Of a stretch of DNA of 64,000 nt, positions 16,112 through 27,340 are shown piece by piece (the first letter of the stretch is position 1; each line of letters begins with the position of its first letter). This DNA comes from Catenulispora sp. MAP5-51 (GTDB taxonomy: Bacteria; Actinomycetota; Actinomycetes; Streptomycetales; Catenulisporaceae). The notes below the pieces were generated by a model. It had not been told where the DNA came from. It saw nothing but the letters and a program-made list of their open reading frames with translations, and did no database searches. The stretch spans positions 1-64,000 of the forward strand of contig NZ_JBGCCH010000030.1 in NCBI RefSeq assembly GCF_041261205.1, read 5' to 3'. A program made the position numbers and the translations under genes.

Positions 16112-19100
16112 TCACCGTGCCTCGAGTTCGTCGTCGAGGATGTCGAACAACTCCTTCGCGGTGGCCTGGTGGAGGTCGCCGGTCCCGGCCGGCCGGTCCG
16201 CCGCCGCCCAGACCGCGGCCAGCGAGCGCAGGCGCGCCGCGATCCGGGTACGTTCGGCCTCGTCCGGTCGTGCCGAGGCCAGGGCGGACTCCAGCGCGGC
16301 GAGGTGTTCGTCCACGGACCTCGGTGCCGCCTGCGCCAGGAGCTCGGCTCGCAGGTGGTCGGTCAGGGCTCTGGCCGAGGGGTGGTCGAAGATCAGCGTC
16401 GCGGGCAGGGGGTGGCCGGTCGTGGCGCTGAGCCGGTTGCGGAGCTCGATCGCGGTCAGCGAGTCGAATCCGAGGTCCAGGAAGCCCTGGTCGGGGTCGA
16501 TCGCCTCGGCCCGCTCGTGGCCGAGCACGAACGCCGCGGTGCTGCGGACCAGTTCCAGGACGGCTCCGTCCAGTTCCTTTCCGGACAGCCGGGTCAGACG
16601 GGACCACGCCGTATCCGGACCGCCTCCGCCGCTGCCGACAGCGCCGTCGTCAGCCTCGGCACGCCGCCCCGGAGCCCGGACGAGCCCGCGCAGCATCGCC
16701 GGGATCCCTTCCGGACCGGGTCGCACGGCTGAGGTGTCCAGGTGCATCGGCACCGTCATCGGCCGGCCGCTCAGGAGAGCGCGGTCGAACAGTGCCAGCC
16801 CCTCCTCGACGGACAAGCCGAGCACGCCGGAACGCGCCATCCGGATGACGTCGGTCTTCGACAGCAGTGCCGCCATCCCGCCGGACGACCACATGCCCCA
16901 CGCCAAGGACAGGGCTGGAAGACCCCGGGCGCTGCGATAGTGCGCGAGGGCGTCCACGAACACGCTCGCCGCCGCCCAGTTGGCCTGGCCCGGAGCGCCG
17001 AGCGTGCCGCCGCCGGAGCCGAACAGCACGAACGCCGTGAGGTCGTAGTCGACAGTGAGCTCGTGCAGGTGCCACGCCACATCGGCCTTGGGCCGCAGCA
17101 CGTCGTCCATGCGCTGCGGAGTCAGGGCCGTCAGGACGCCGTCGTCCACCACGCCCGCGGTGTGCACGACGCCGCGCAGTGGCGCGGCCGCCGGCACCGA
17201 GGCCAGCAACCGCTTCAGCGACTCACGATCGGTCATGTCGCAGGCGGCCACGGTGACGTGCGCGCCGAGTTCGGTCAGTTCCGCGTGCAGGGCGGCCGCG
17301 CCGGGGGCTGCGATCCCCCGGCGTCCGGCCAGCAGCAGGTGCCGCACGCCGTGCTCGGTCACCAAGTGTCGGGCGATGTGCCCGCCGAGTACGCCGGTGC
17401 CGCCGGTGACCAGGACCGTGCCGGCGTCGTCGAACCGGACCGGCGGCACCGCTTCGGCTTCCGGGGCCTCGCCCCGCGCCAGCCGGGAAACGAGGATCCC
17501 GCCCTCGCGCACGGCCAGGCCCGGCTCCCCGGCACGCACGGCGGCGAGCACCGCGGCCACGGGGACGTTCGGACCGTCGATGTCGAGCAGGGCCAGCCGC
17601 CCGGGATATTCGAGCTCTGCCGTACGGATGACGCCCCAGACCGGGGACTGGACGAGATCAGCGATTCCCTCCCCCGGGATTGTCGCGATGGCTCCCTTGG
17701 TGACGAACACGAGCCGCGAGGAGGCGAAGCACTCGGCGGTCACCCAGGACTGTGCCAGTGCCAGTGCCCGATTCGCTGCGGCACGGGCGGTCGAGGCGAC
17801 GTCAGGGGACTGTGCCGGTGAGGTGACGCAGGGGACGAACACGAACTCCGGCGCCGGTCCGGCTTCGGCGGCCGCGGTCAGCGACGGCCAGTCCGCATGT
17901 CGCCGCACGACACCGTTGACCGACTCGATCGCCGCGGCCAGCCCGAGGCCGTCCGTACCCAGGACCGCGCATCCCGGTACCGCCGGAAGCGGGTCGCTCC
18001 CGGTCCACGGACTCCAGTCGACGTGAAACAGGTGGTCCTGGTTCGAGGTGCGCTCCAGGCTCTGCGGGCCGACGGACATCCCGACATCGGTCCAGTACCG
18101 CTGCCGCTGGAACGCATACGTGGGCAGTCCGACTCGACGCGCACCGCTGCCCGCGTAGAACTCCGACCACCGCACCTCGGCTCCATGGGCGTGCGCGAGC
18201 GCGACGGCAGTGGTCACCTGCCCGGCCTCCGCACGATCCCGGCGCAGCACCGGAACGAAGGCGGCGCCATGGGCATCGGCCGCGTCGGCCAGGCAGTCCC
18301 GCGCCAACGCGGAGAGCGACCCGTCCGGACCGAGCTCGATGAATCGAGCGACGCCCTCGGCTTCCAGGCTCCGGATGCCCTCGCTGAACCGGACGGTCTC
18401 GCGCACGTGCCGGACCCAGTAGTCGGGAGTGCACAGCTCGTCGGCTCCGGCCAGCCTCCCCGTCACATTCGACACGACGGGGGTGTCCGGCGCCGAGTAG
18501 GTCAGCTTCTCGGCCACGGCGCGGAAGTCGGCGAGCATCGGGTCCATCGACGGTGAGTGAAAGGCGTGGGAGACCCGCAGTGGCCTGACCCGGTGCCCCT
18601 GCTGCACGAGTCGGGCCGTGACGACCTCGACCGCGTCCCGTTCGCCTGAGACGACCACCGACCGCGGGCCGTTCACCGCCGCCACGGCCACATCCGGCGG
18701 CAGCACGGCCCGGACCTCGTCCTCGGCGGCGGCGACCGCGCACATCACCCCGCCGGCCGGCAGCGCCTGCATCAGCCGGCCCCGGGCCGCGACGAGCGTG
18801 CAGGCGTCGGCAAGCGACCAGATGCCCGCGAGGTGCGCGGCGGCGAGTTCGCCGATCGAGTGCCCCGCGAGGAAGTCCGGCCTCATCCCCCACGATTCCA
18901 GCAGCCGGAACAAAGCCACCTGGATGGCGAACAATGCCGGCTGCGTGAAGCCCGTCGCATCGAGCGCGTCCGCATCGGTGTCGATCACTTCCCGGAGCGG
19001 GCGGTCCAGATGCCGGTCCAACTCGGTGCACACCTCGGCGTATGCCCGCGCGAACACGGGATACGTCCCGGCCAGTTCAGCGCCCATACGCGGGTGCTGC

Positions 19101-20785
19101 GATCCCTGGCCGGAGAACAAGAACGCGGTCAGCCCGGCCGGGCGGGCAACGCCCCGAACCACGGCCGGGGACTCCACGCCCTCGCCGACTGCGCGAAGCC
19201 CTGCACGCAATTCGTTCCCATCCGCCCCCAGGATCACCGCGCGATGTGCAAAGGCGGACCGCGTGGTCGCCAGGGAGACGCCGACGTCCATCGGCGACGA
19301 CTCCTGCTCGTCGTCCAGGAACGACGCAAGCCGCGCCGCCTGCGCCCGGAGCGTTTCAGGGCTGTGCCCAGACAACAGCCACGGCACGGTTCCGCCGGGC
19401 AGCCCCGTGCGCTCCGCCACCATCGCTTCGGAAGCCGGTGTAGCCACGGCAGCCGATGTGTATTCGAGGATCACGTGGGCGTTGGTGCCGCTGATCCCGA
19501 ACGACGACACTCCAGCGCGGCGCGGCTGCCCGGTCTCCGGCCACGCGACCGGCTCGGTGAGCAGTCGGACCGCCCCGGCCGACCAGTCCACTTCCGGCGA
19601 GGGCTCGTCCACGTGCAACGTCCTGGGCAGCACACCGTGCCGCATCGCGAGGACTGTCTTGATCACCCCGCCGACACCGGCTGCGGCCTGAGCGTGCCCG
19701 ATGTTCGACTTCAGCGAGCCCAGCCAGAGCGGACGTTCGCGCTCCCGGCCGTAGGCGGCGAGCAGCGCCTGGGCCTCGATCGGGTCTCCGAGCCGGGTGC
19801 CGGTGCCGTGCCCTTCCACCGCGTCCACGTCCGCCGGCCGCAACCCCGCGCTCCGCAGAGCCTGCTCGATCACCCGCTGCTGCGACGGACCGTTCGGCAC
19901 GGTCAGGCCGCTGCTGGCGCCGTCGGAGTTGACCGCCGAGCCCCGCACCACGGCCAGCACCTCGTGGCCGTTGCGGCGCGCGTCGGAGAGCCGCTCCAGC
20001 AGCAGGACGCCGGCGCCTTCGGAACAGCCGACGCCGTCGGCCGCGGCCGCGAACGCCTTGCAGCGGCCGTCCGGCGCCAGACCACGCTGCTCGCTGAAGT
20101 ACACGAACATGTCAGGTGCGGCCATCACCGTCACGCCGCCTGCCAACGCCAGAGAGCACTCGTCCCGGCGCAGCGCCTGCATCGCCAGATGGAGCGCTAC
20201 CAGGGACGACGAGCACGCAGTGTCCACGCTCACCGCGGGGCCCTCCAGCCCCAGGGTGTAGGCGATCCGTCCGGACACCAGGCTGCCGTCGCTGGTCCCG
20301 GCGCCGTAGTCGTGGTACATGACGCCCGCGAACACCCCGGTGCGACTGCCCCGCAGTGAAGCGGGAACGATTCCGGCCCGCTCCACCGCCTCCCAGGAGG
20401 TCTCCAACAGCAGCCGTTGTTGGGGATCCATGGCAAGGGCCTCTCGCGGCGAGATCCCGAAGAACGCCGGGTCGAAGTCCGCCATCCCGTCGACGAATCC
20501 GCCGTGCCGGGAGTAGCTGGTACCTGGTGTGCCCCCTTTTGGCTCGTACAGCGAGGCGAGATCCCAGCCTCGGTCGTCCGGGAACAGCGAGATGGCGTCC
20601 CCACCGTCACAGACCAGTCGCCACAGGTCCTCCGGCGACGCCACGCCGCCCGGATAGCGGCACGCCATCGCCACGATCGCGACGGGCTCGGTGAACCGAT
20701 CGTTCTCCCCGCGCAGCCGTTCGTTCTCCAGCAGGCTCCGGCGGAGAGCCTCGACGACCTTGTCCGCGGCAGGGGTCTCACTCAT
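16112..20785 (-). CDS. PKS1: single-module type I polyketide synthase, KS-AT-KR(inactive)-ACP
   Basis: 1557 residues from ATG 20785 (AGG about 8 bases upstream). Domains: N-terminal docking helix (1-31, [19 protein letters not shown]); KS (about 33-455, Cys191 in DTACSSS, with GHGTGT and NIGHAQ His motifs); AT (about 560-850) with GHSIGE (Ser643) and HAFH (about 740), the malonyl-CoA signature; KR (about 1120-1340); ACP (Ser1442 in [10 protein letters not shown]); C-terminal docking region (about 1480-1557, ending [14 protein letters not shown]). The KR keeps TGGTGVLGG and Ser1257, but the catalytic Tyr is Trp1270 (QANWAAAS) and the Asn is Ser1274, so it should not reduce. There is no DH. The module should add C2 and leave a beta-ketone. 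Docking ends suggest it receives from PKS5 and passes to PKS2. Confidence 0.95.
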   Translation of the reverse strand: MSETPAADKVVEALRRSLLENERLRGENDRFTEPVAIVAMACRYPGGVASPEDLWRLVCDGGDAISLFPDDRGWDLASLYEPKGGTPGTSYSRHGGFVDGMADFDPAFFGISPREALAMDPQQRLLLETSWEAVERAGIVPASLRGSRTGVFAGVMYHDYGAGTSDGSLVSGRIAYTLGLEGPAVSVDTACSSSLVALHLAMQALRRDECSLALAGGVTVMAAPDMFVYFSEQRGLAPDGRCKAFAAAADGVGCSEGAGVLLLERLSDARRNGHEVLAVVRGSAVNSDGASSGLTVPNGPSQQRVIEQALRSAGLRPADVDAVEGHGTGTRLGDPIEAQALLAAYGRERERPLWLGSLKSNIGHAQAAAGVGGVIKTVLAMRHGVLPRTLHVDEPSPEVDWSAGAVRLLTEPVAWPETGQPRRAGVSSFGISGTNAHVILEYTSAAVATPASEAMVAERTGLPGGTVPWLLSGHSPETLRAQAARLASFLDDEQESSPMDVGVSLATTRSAFAHRAVILGADGNELRAGLRAVGEGVESPAVVRGVARPAGLTAFLFSGQGSQHPRMGAELAGTYPVFARAYAEVCTELDRHLDRPLREVIDTDADALDATGFTQPALFAIQVALFRLLESWGMRPDFLAGHSIGELAAAHLAGIWSLADACTLVAARGRLMQALPAGGVMCAVAAAEDEVRAVLPPDVAVAAVNGPRSVVVSGERDAVEVVTARLVQQGHRVRPLRVSHAFHSPSMDPMLADFRAVAEKLTYSAPDTPVVSNVTGRLAGADELCTPDYWVRHVRETVRFSEGIRSLEAEGVARFIELGPDGSLSALARDCLADAADAHGAAFVPVLRRDRAEAGQVTTAVALAHAHGAEVRWSEFYAGSGARRVGLPTYAFQRQRYWTDVGMSVGPQSLERTSNQDHLFHVDWSPWTGSDPLPAVPGCAVLGTDGLGLAAAIESVNGVVRRHADWPSLTAAAEAGPAPEFVFVPCVTSPAQSPDVASTARAAANRALALAQSWVTAECFASSRLVFVTKGAIATIPGEGIADLVQSPVWGVIRTAELEYPGRLALLDIDGPNVPVAAVLAAVRAGEPGLAVREGGILVSRLARGEAPEAEAVPPVRFDDAGTVLVTGGTGVLGGHIARHLVTEHGVRHLLLAGRRGIAAPGAAALHAELTELGAHVTVAACDMTDRESLKRLLASVPAAAPLRGVVHTAGVVDDGVLTALTPQRMDDVLRPKADVAWHLHELTVDYDLTAFVLFGSGGGTLGAPGQANWAAASVFVDALAHYRSARGLPALSLAWGMWSSGGMAALLSKTDVIRMARSGVLGLSVEEGLALFDRALLSGRPMTVPMHLDTSAVRPGPEGIPAMLRGLVRAPGRRAEADDGAVGSGGGGPDTAWSRLTRLSGKELDGAVLELVRSTAAFVLGHERAEAIDPDQGFLDLGFDSLTAIELRNRLSATTGHPLPATLIFDHPSARALTDHLRAELLAQAAPRSVDEHLAALESALASARPDEAERTRIAARLRSLAAVWAAADRPAGTGDLHQATAKELFDILDDELEAR

Positions 20786-20812
20786 GCTGACCTGTTTCGG
20801 AGGGCACATCTG

Positions 20813-20842
20813 ATCGTCGGCCGAGGGCGGACACCGGGACAA
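20813..20842 (-). promoter_or_regulatory. Candidate promoter of PKS1
   Basis: On the minus strand TTGTCC (20842-20837) is followed after 18 bases by GACGAT (20818-20813), 28 bases before the PKS1 ATG. The -35 box directly follows a GATAGGGG copy. The -10 is a weak match, as expected for an activator-dependent promoter. Confidence 0.4.
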
Positions 20843-20901
20843 CCCCTATCGCGGCTGACGGTTCAAGGCGCGATAGGGGCTCTGGAGTGCGGATAGGGGT
20901 T
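20843..20901. promoter_or_regulatory. GATAGGGG operator array between PKS1 and PKS2
   Basis: Three copies of GATAGGGG lie in the divergent region: one on the minus strand (20850-20843) and two on the plus strand (20872-20879 and 20892-20899). The first two form an 11-bp inverted repeat, CCCCTATCGCG (20843-20853) with CGCGATAGGGG (20869-20879). The two plus-strand copies are exactly 20 bases apart, two helical turns. The outermost copy in each direction extends to GATAGGGGTTG and runs into the -35 box. The LAL regulator at 49832-52171 is the natural candidate to bind here (inference). Confidence 0.6.
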
Positions 20902-20928
20902 GGGAGCGGTACCGGGCGTGCCTAGAGT
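20900..20928 (+). promoter_or_regulatory. Candidate promoter of the PKS2-PKS3-PKS4 operon
   Basis: TTGGGA (20900-20905), 17 bases, TAGAGT (20923-20928). The -35 box begins inside the outer GATAGGGGTT copy, a typical layout for an activator touching sigma. The leader to the PKS2 start would be about 58 bases. Confidence 0.5.
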
Positions 20929-20991
20929 TCGAAACTGATCTATGGGTTCGGCGAAGGCCGCCCGGCAGATGGTGCCTGGCATTCGATCGAG

Positions 20992-23900
20992 GTGGCTGTG
21001 GCGAACGACGCTGTGTCGGACATCGCTGTATCGAACGACGCTGTATCGAACGACGAAGTGAAGCTTCTGACCTACCTCCGTCGCGCAACGACCGATCTGC
21101 GCGAGACGCGGCAGCGGCTGCGCGAGGCCGAGGAGCGGGATCGGGAGCCGATCGCCATCGTCGGCATGGGCTGCCGTTACCCCGGCGGGGTCGACAGCCC
21201 GGAGGCGTTGTGGCAGCTGGTGGCCGAGGGCCGCGACGCCACCTCCGAGTTCCCCGCGGACCGGGGCTGGGACCTGGACGCGCTCTATCACCCCGATCCG
21301 AGCCGCAGGGGGACGAGCTACACCCGCCGCGGCGGGTTCCTGCTGAACGCTGCCGACTTCGACGCGGCCTTCTTCGGGATCAGCCCCAACGAGGCGATGG
21401 CCACGGACTCCCAGCAGCGTCTGATGCTGGAGACCTGCTGGGAGGCCGTGGAGACGGCGGGCATCGATCCGGGCTCGCTGCGCGGCAGCCGCACGGGCGT
21501 GTTCGCGGGCGTGGTCTACAACGACTACGAGCTCACCGCCCCCGAGGATCCGGGCGAGCTCGAGGGCTACCTGATCAACGGCAGCTCCCCCAACATCCTG
21601 AGCGGGCGGGTGGCCTACGCGCTCGGCCTGCAGGGCCCGGCGATCAGCGTCGACACCGCGTGCTCCTCCTCACTGGTGGCACTGCATCTGGCGGTGCGTT
21701 CACTGCGCGGCGGCGAGTGCTCGCTGGCGCTGGCCGGCGGCGTGACGATCATGTCCACCCCGCAGATCTTCGTCGAGTTCAGCCGGCATCAAGGGCTCTC
21801 GCGCGACGGACGGTGCAAGGCGTTCTCCGACGACGCGGACGGCACCGGCTGGGGTGAGGGCGTCGGGGTCCTGGTCCTGGAGCGGCTTTCCGACGCGCAG
21901 CGCAACGGCCACCGGGTGCTGGCCCTCGTCAGGGGCACGGCGGTCAACTCCGACGGCGCGAGCAGCGGCCTGACCGCACCCAGCGGTCCCGCACAGCAGC
22001 GGGTGATCCGCGATGCGCTGGGCGCCGCCGGACTCACCGCCGACGACGTGGACGCGGTGGAGGCGCACGGGACCGGCACCCGTCTGGGAGACCCGATCGA
22101 GGCTCAGGCGCTGCTGGCCGTCTACGGCCGCGGCCGAGCCGCGGACCGGCCCCTGTTCCTCGGCTCGCTGAAGTCGAACATCGGGCACGCGCAGGCCGCG
22201 GCGGGCGTCGGCGGAGTGATCAAGATGGTCCAGGCGATGCGGCACGGACTGCTGCCCCGGACCCTGTATGCCGAGACTCCGTCCACCGCAGTGGACTGGT
22301 CGGCAGGGCGGGTCCAACTACTCACGGAGGCGGTGGACTGGCCGCGCTCGGCACGACCGCGGCGGGCAGGGGTTTCGAGCTTCGGCGTCAGCGGGACGAA
22401 CACGCACGTCGTGCTGGAGGAGGCTCCGGCTTCCACGTCCGCCGACGACGCGCCCGAACCGCGCCGGCCGGGCCGACTTCGTTTCCCGCTGCCCGTCATC
22501 GTGTCGGCGGCGTCCGAAGCGGCGCTGCGCGACCAGGCCACCCGGCTGCGAGCCCAGCTTGATCAGGCTTCTGACACTTCCGACCACCCCGACGCCGGCC
22601 TGCTGGACGTGGCCTATTCGCTGGCGACCTCGCGGGCGGCGCTCGCGTACCAGGCCATTGTGATAGGTGAGGACCGGAACGGGATCCACGCCGGGCTGGA
22701 CGCGCTGTCGAGCGGTGACGATAGTGGCACGGCCGTGGTCCGAGGCACAGTCCGGCCGGGTCTGACGGCGTTCCTCTTTCCCGGCCAAGGGTCCCAGTAT
22801 CCGGGCATGGGCCGTGACCTGGCCGAAGCGTTCCCCGCGTTCGCTGCGACGCTGGACACGGTCTGCGAGGCTTTCGGCCCGCACCTGGACCTCCCGCTTC
22901 GGGAAATCCTGGCCGCCGAGGACGGCTCGGAGCTCTCAGACCTGCTGGACCGGACCGAGTACACCCAGCCCGCGCTGTTCGCGGTGGAGGTGGCGTTGGC
23001 CCGGCTGCTGGAAAGCTGGGGCCTGGAGCCGGACCACCTCAGCGGCCACTCCATCGGCGAGATCGCGGCCGCGCAGGTGGCCGAGGTGTGGCCGCTGGAG
23101 GACGCCGCCGCACTGGTCGCCGCTCGCGGACGGCTGATGCAGTCCGTGGTCGCGGACGGGGCGATGGCGGCGTTGCAGGCGAGCAAGTCCGAAGTCAGCA
23201 CTCTGCTGGACGACCGGGCGACGGGCCGGGTAGCGATCGCGGCGGTCAACGGGCCGTCCTCGGTGGTCGTCTCCGGCGACCGCGCGGAGGTGCTGGAGAT
23301 CGCCGAGCTTTTGGCGTCACGGGGCCGACGCGTGCGACGGCTGCGGGTCGGCCACGCCTTCCACTCGCCTCACATGGACGCCATCGCCGGGGAGTTCCGC
23401 GAGGCGGCGACGAAACTGCGAGCCTCGGCACCCCGGATTCCGGTGGTGTCCACCCTGACGGGACGTCCGCTGTCCGCTGCCGAGCTGGCCGATCCCGACT
23501 ACTGGGTTCGTCAGGCACGGGAAGCTGTGCGCTTCCACGACAGCATGCTGTATCTGGCCGGTAAGGGAGTCGGCCGCTGGGTCGAGGTGGGACCAGGTGG
23601 TGCGCTCACCGGCATGGTGCACGAGAGTCTCGGGGACGGCAGTTCGCGTCCACTGGCGGTGGACCTGATGCGCTCGGACCGTTCCGAGGCCCGAACGGTG
23701 GTCACCGGCCTGGCCCGGTTGCACGTGTCGGGTCTGCGTACGAACTGGTCGGCGTTCTACGCGGGCTCCGGCGCCGAACGGGTATACGACCTGCCGACCT
23801 ACGCGTTCCAGCGCAGCAGGTTCTGGATGGGCACCGATCGGCGCCGGGGTGGCGGGGCCGAGGCTGGGATCGGAGCCGAGGGGTTCTGGCGGGCCGTCGA

Positions 23901-26900
23901 GCACGAGGACACGGCCGGGCTGGCCGAACTGCTGCGGATGGACAGGTCGCAGGGGCCTGCGTTGCTTGATGCCGTACTTCCGGCGCTGTCCCGCTGGCAC
24001 CACGAGCAGCAGGCCAACGCGGTGCTCGACGGCCAGCGGTACCACGTGGCGTGGGAGAAGGTGCCGACCGGTGTCGGCGACACGCAAGGGCTCGGCCCGG
24101 GCTGGTGTGTGCTCGTGCCGGAATCCGTGGTCGGATCCGCGGACGATCTCATCGCCGGGTTCACCAGTAGCGGCGCCCGACTGGTGCGGGTCCCCGGGGA
24201 TGTCCGTGATCCGGTCCGGCTCAGGCAGCAGCTCCACGAGAGAAACAGTGAGCTGCCATACGCTGTGCTCTCTCTCCTGGCACTGGACGAACGTCCCGCT
24301 TCCGACCAGCCCTGGCTCTCAGCGGGCTTCGAGGCGACGTGCACATTGGTGGAAGCGCTGCGCGGCACTACGACCCGCGTCTGGTGCGCGACCATCGGCG
24401 ACGCACCCTCGCAGGCCGCGCTGTGGGGATTGGGCGCCGCACTGGCATCTGAGCAACCCGATCTGTGGGCCGGGTTGGTCGACCTGTCCCCCGAAGCCGA
24501 CGCCGCGCAGTTGGCCGGGTTGGGCCGGCTCTTGGACGAAGGCACCGCGGAGAACGAGTTGGCGCTGCGGCCCACAGGGCTGTTCGCCCGGCGGCTGCAC
24601 CGGGCACCGCTGGACTCCGGCGGCCCGCCGGATCGCGCTTGGACCCCGCGCGGGACCGTGCTCGTCACCGGCGGAACCGGAACGGTCGGCGGCCACGTGG
24701 CACGGTGGCTGGCCCGGAAAGGCGCCGCGCACATCGTGCTGGCCGGCCGGAGCGGTGACCTGGCGCCCGCTGCCGCGGCTCTGAAGGAGGAGATCACCGC
24801 GTCGGGCGCCGAGGTCACCTTTGCCCGGGTCGATGTGACAGACCGCGCGATGCTGAGTGAACTGCTGCGTACTCTGCCGTCGCAGCATCCGCTGACCGCC
24901 GTGGTCCACGCGGCGGGGTCACGCGCCGCCGCCAACGACGACGGCTCGGCGATGCGCGGTGCGGTGGTGCTGGACTCGCTCTTGGCGGACCGGGACCTTG
25001 ACGCGTTCGTGCTCGTCACGGCGGCATCGGCGGTGTGGGGAGGTCCGGGTCGCGCGGCTGAGGCTGTCAGTGGTGCGTTTCTGTCCGCGGTGGCACGGCA
25101 GCGGCGGGAACGCGGCCTTCGGGCCTCGACGGTGGCCTGGGGCACTTGGGCGGCCGATGGCGTGCGAGCCGAACCTGACGGAGCGGGTCTGTATCGAGTC
25201 GCCTGGGTGCCGACATCGTCGGCCGCCTCCACCGCGTCTCCCGTCGGTCATTGCGCTGTGCTGGGTTCGGGAAGCGGGGTCGCCGATGTCCTGCGCACCG
25301 TTGGCATCCCGGTTCAGGAAGTCGTAGATCTCGCTTCGCTGCCGACGGTGCCGGACCTCCTGATACTGCCAGCGCCGATGGCAGGCTACGGACTCGACAC
25401 GGTGGCGCGCACGCGTAGGTCGGTCGGCGCGCTCCTCGGCGTGCTGCGGCAGTGGCTGGACGACGAGCGGTTCGCCATGTCCAGGCTGGTCGTCGCCTTC
25501 CCCTATGACGGCGCCACCGGAGCGGCATCGGATGACGCGGTGGTCACCGGCGCCATGCGCGGCCTGCTGCGCTCGGCGCAGTCGGAGCACCCGGGCCGGA
25601 TCACGCTGCTGGACTGGGAACAGGACACCACCGCTGCTCAGTGGCAGGCCGCGCTGGCCGACACGGAACCGGAGATCGCGGTACGGCGCGGCGCAGTATC
25701 CGTGCCCCGCCTGATACGCGCTGCGGCCGGTGGCGTCGGGAAGTTCTCATTCGCGGCGGGCGGCACAGTATTGGTGACCGGCGGCACCGGCGACCTGGGC
25801 GCGTTAACAGCGCGTCATATCGTGCGGCGGCACGGCGTACGGCATCTGCTGCTGGCCTCACGTCAAGGCCCTGATGCCGTCGGTGCCCGGGAGCTGAGAG
25901 CGGAGCTTGCCGCTCTCGGGGCGAACGCCGAGATCGTGGCCTGCGACGTGTCTGACCGCGCCCAGGTAGCTGCCCTGTTGGCAGCCGTCCCGGCAGAGCA
26001 CCCGCTGACTGGCGTGGTCCACACGGCCGGCGTACTGGACGACGCCACGTTCACGTCCTTGGATCCCGCACGGGTGGAAACAGCGTTGGCGCCGAAGGCG
26101 TACGCCGCGTGGCATCTGCATGAGCTCACCCGGGACCTATCGCTGTCGGCGTTCGTCATGTTCTCTTCCATGGCCGGCACGCTGGGCAATCCCGGACAAG
26201 CCAACTACGCGGCGGCCAACGCGTTCCTGGACGCCCTGGCCCGGCACCGGCAAGCCCACGGGCTCCCGGCGACCTCGCTCGCCTGGGGGGTGTGGGACAT
26301 CGACGGCGGCCTGAGCGGAAGGCTTTCGGTGGCCGACATCCAGCGGCTGAGTGCTTCCGGCCTGGTGCCGATGCCCGCCGACGACAACCTGGCGCTGCTG
26401 GACCTGGCGTTGACCGATTCCAGCTCCGCGGTCCTGCTCCCGCTGCGCCCGAACACTGCGGCGTTGTCAGCCCTCGGTGCCGGTCTGTCCCCGGTCATGT
26501 CCGGCTTGCTGTCCGCGGCGGCGATCGACAGACCCCTGGTTCCCGCGATCGCGGTCGAGGCGCTGGCCGCCGCAGCTGTGGCGGATGACCGGACGCAGCT
26601 GGTGGTCGGCGATCTCGACCCGGCCGCGCTCGCGGCGCGAAGGGGTTTCGGCGCGGGCCCGCTCTTCGCCGCGATCGTCGCCGAACATCACCGCTCGGCC
26701 GCGGGCGCCGCGGGATCCCCCGAGGGCCGATCCGCCGAGCCCTCGCTGCGGGAGCGCTTGGCGTCGCTGTCCGGGGACGGCGCGCGCGAGGGAGAACTGC
26801 TCAACGTCGTGCGCGGATGGACGGCCAAGGTACTCGGCCATGGGGACTCCGCGGCCGTGGATCCCGACCGCGCCTTCCACGACCTGGGATTCGACTCGCT

Positions 26901-27309
26901 CGCCGCGATCCAGTTCCGGAATCTGATCTCGGCGGAGACCGGGACAGCCTTTCCCGCATCCATCGTCTTCGACTACGCGACCCCGGCGGCCCTCGCCTCG
27001 CACGTGCTGGAGCGGCTGTTCCCGGAGTCGGCAGCGGCAGCGGCGGCGACCGGGGCCGGAGCCGTGCTGGCCGAGGTGGAGCGGCTGGAGGCGCTGGTGG
27101 CCGGCCTGCCGTCCGAGACGTTGACCGGTATCGCCGCGGATCCCGCCCGGGTGGCGAGTCGGCTCTCGGCGCTCGCCTCCCGCCTGACGGCGGCCATGAG
27201 CGCCGCCCAGCCCACGGCCGCGAACGCCGCGAACCCGTCAGCGGGGCTCGAGGAAGCGGACGCCGACGCGGTCTTCGCGTTCGTCGACAGGCAACTCGGC
27301 CGGTCCTGA
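20992..27309 (+). CDS. PKS2: single-module type I PKS with tandem KR, KS-AT-KR(inactive)-KR-ACP
   Basis: 2105 residues from GTG 20992; GTG 20998 or GTG 21013 are alternatives. Domains: docking coil (about 22-48, [20 protein letters not shown]); KS (about 50-470, Cys224); AT (about 590-880, GHSIGE Ser687, HAFH 788-791, malonyl type); first KR (about 1130-1385) with TGGTGTVGG, but Ser, Tyr and Asn replaced by Ala, Glu and Gly; second KR (about 1400-1790) complete, with TGGTGDLG, the B-type LDD motif (HTAGVLDDA) and catalytic Tyr1739 in [11 protein letters not shown] (Ser1969); C-terminal docking region ending [12 protein letters not shown]. The module should add C2 and give a beta-hydroxyl. A TTA codon lies at 25804-25806. 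A one-module PKS usually has about 1550-1800 residues; the extra length is the duplicated KR. PKS3 follows after 31 bases. Confidence 0.95.
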   Translation: MAVANDAVSDIAVSNDAVSNDEVKLLTYLRRATTDLRETRQRLREAEERDREPIAIVGMGCRYPGGVDSPEALWQLVAEGRDATSEFPADRGWDLDALYHPDPSRRGTSYTRRGGFLLNAADFDAAFFGISPNEAMATDSQQRLMLETCWEAVETAGIDPGSLRGSRTGVFAGVVYNDYELTAPEDPGELEGYLINGSSPNILSGRVAYALGLQGPAISVDTACSSSLVALHLAVRSLRGGECSLALAGGVTIMSTPQIFVEFSRHQGLSRDGRCKAFSDDADGTGWGEGVGVLVLERLSDAQRNGHRVLALVRGTAVNSDGASSGLTAPSGPAQQRVIRDALGAAGLTADDVDAVEAHGTGTRLGDPIEAQALLAVYGRGRAADRPLFLGSLKSNIGHAQAAAGVGGVIKMVQAMRHGLLPRTLYAETPSTAVDWSAGRVQLLTEAVDWPRSARPRRAGVSSFGVSGTNTHVVLEEAPASTSADDAPEPRRPGRLRFPLPVIVSAASEAALRDQATRLRAQLDQASDTSDHPDAGLLDVAYSLATSRAALAYQAIVIGEDRNGIHAGLDALSSGDDSGTAVVRGTVRPGLTAFLFPGQGSQYPGMGRDLAEAFPAFAATLDTVCEAFGPHLDLPLREILAAEDGSELSDLLDRTEYTQPALFAVEVALARLLESWGLEPDHLSGHSIGEIAAAQVAEVWPLEDAAALVAARGRLMQSVVADGAMAALQASKSEVSTLLDDRATGRVAIAAVNGPSSVVVSGDRAEVLEIAELLASRGRRVRRLRVGHAFHSPHMDAIAGEFREAATKLRASAPRIPVVSTLTGRPLSAAELADPDYWVRQAREAVRFHDSMLYLAGKGVGRWVEVGPGGALTGMVHESLGDGSSRPLAVDLMRSDRSEARTVVTGLARLHVSGLRTNWSAFYAGSGAERVYDLPTYAFQRSRFWMGTDRRRGGGAEAGIGAEGFWRAVEHEDTAGLAELLRMDRSQGPALLDAVLPALSRWHHEQQANAVLDGQRYHVAWEKVPTGVGDTQGLGPGWCVLVPESVVGSADDLIAGFTSSGARLVRVPGDVRDPVRLRQQLHERNSELPYAVLSLLALDERPASDQPWLSAGFEATCTLVEALRGTTTRVWCATIGDAPSQAALWGLGAALASEQPDLWAGLVDLSPEADAAQLAGLGRLLDEGTAENELALRPTGLFARRLHRAPLDSGGPPDRAWTPRGTVLVTGGTGTVGGHVARWLARKGAAHIVLAGRSGDLAPAAAALKEEITASGAEVTFARVDVTDRAMLSELLRTLPSQHPLTAVVHAAGSRAAANDDGSAMRGAVVLDSLLADRDLDAFVLVTAASAVWGGPGRAAEAVSGAFLSAVARQRRERGLRASTVAWGTWAADGVRAEPDGAGLYRVAWVPTSSAASTASPVGHCAVLGSGSGVADVLRTVGIPVQEVVDLASLPTVPDLLILPAPMAGYGLDTVARTRRSVGALLGVLRQWLDDERFAMSRLVVAFPYDGATGAASDDAVVTGAMRGLLRSAQSEHPGRITLLDWEQDTTAAQWQAALADTEPEIAVRRGAVSVPRLIRAAAGGVGKFSFAAGGTVLVTGGTGDLGALTARHIVRRHGVRHLLLASRQGPDAVGARELRAELAALGANAEIVACDVSDRAQVAALLAAVPAEHPLTGVVHTAGVLDDATFTSLDPARVETALAPKAYAAWHLHELTRDLSLSAFVMFSSMAGTLGNPGQANYAAANAFLDALARHRQAHGLPATSLAWGVWDIDGGLSGRLSVADIQRLSASGLVPMPADDNLALLDLALTDSSSAVLLPLRPNTAALSALGAGLSPVMSGLLSAAAIDRPLVPAIAVEALAAAAVADDRTQLVVGDLDPAALAARRGFGAGPLFAAIVAEHHRSAAGAAGSPEGRSAEPSLRERLASLSGDGAREGELLNVVRGWTAKVLGHGDSAAVDPDRAFHDLGFDSLAAIQFRNLISAETGTAFPASIVFDYATPAALASHVLERLFPESAAAAAATGAGAVLAEVERLEALVAGLPSETLTGIAADPARVASRLSALASRLTAAMSAAQPTAANAANPSAGLEEADADAVFAFVDRQLGRS
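21010..21054 (+). repeat. Three 15-base tandem repeats in the PKS2 N-terminus
   Basis: Units at 21010-21024, 21025-21039 and 21040-21054 encode [10 protein letters not shown] and AVSND. The second and third are identical (GCTGTATCGAACGAC). They lie before the docking helix. Their number may vary between strains without breaking the frame. Confidence 0.7.
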
Positions 27310-27340
27310 TCCGGAACGGCGTCGATCGGAAATCAGCGAG

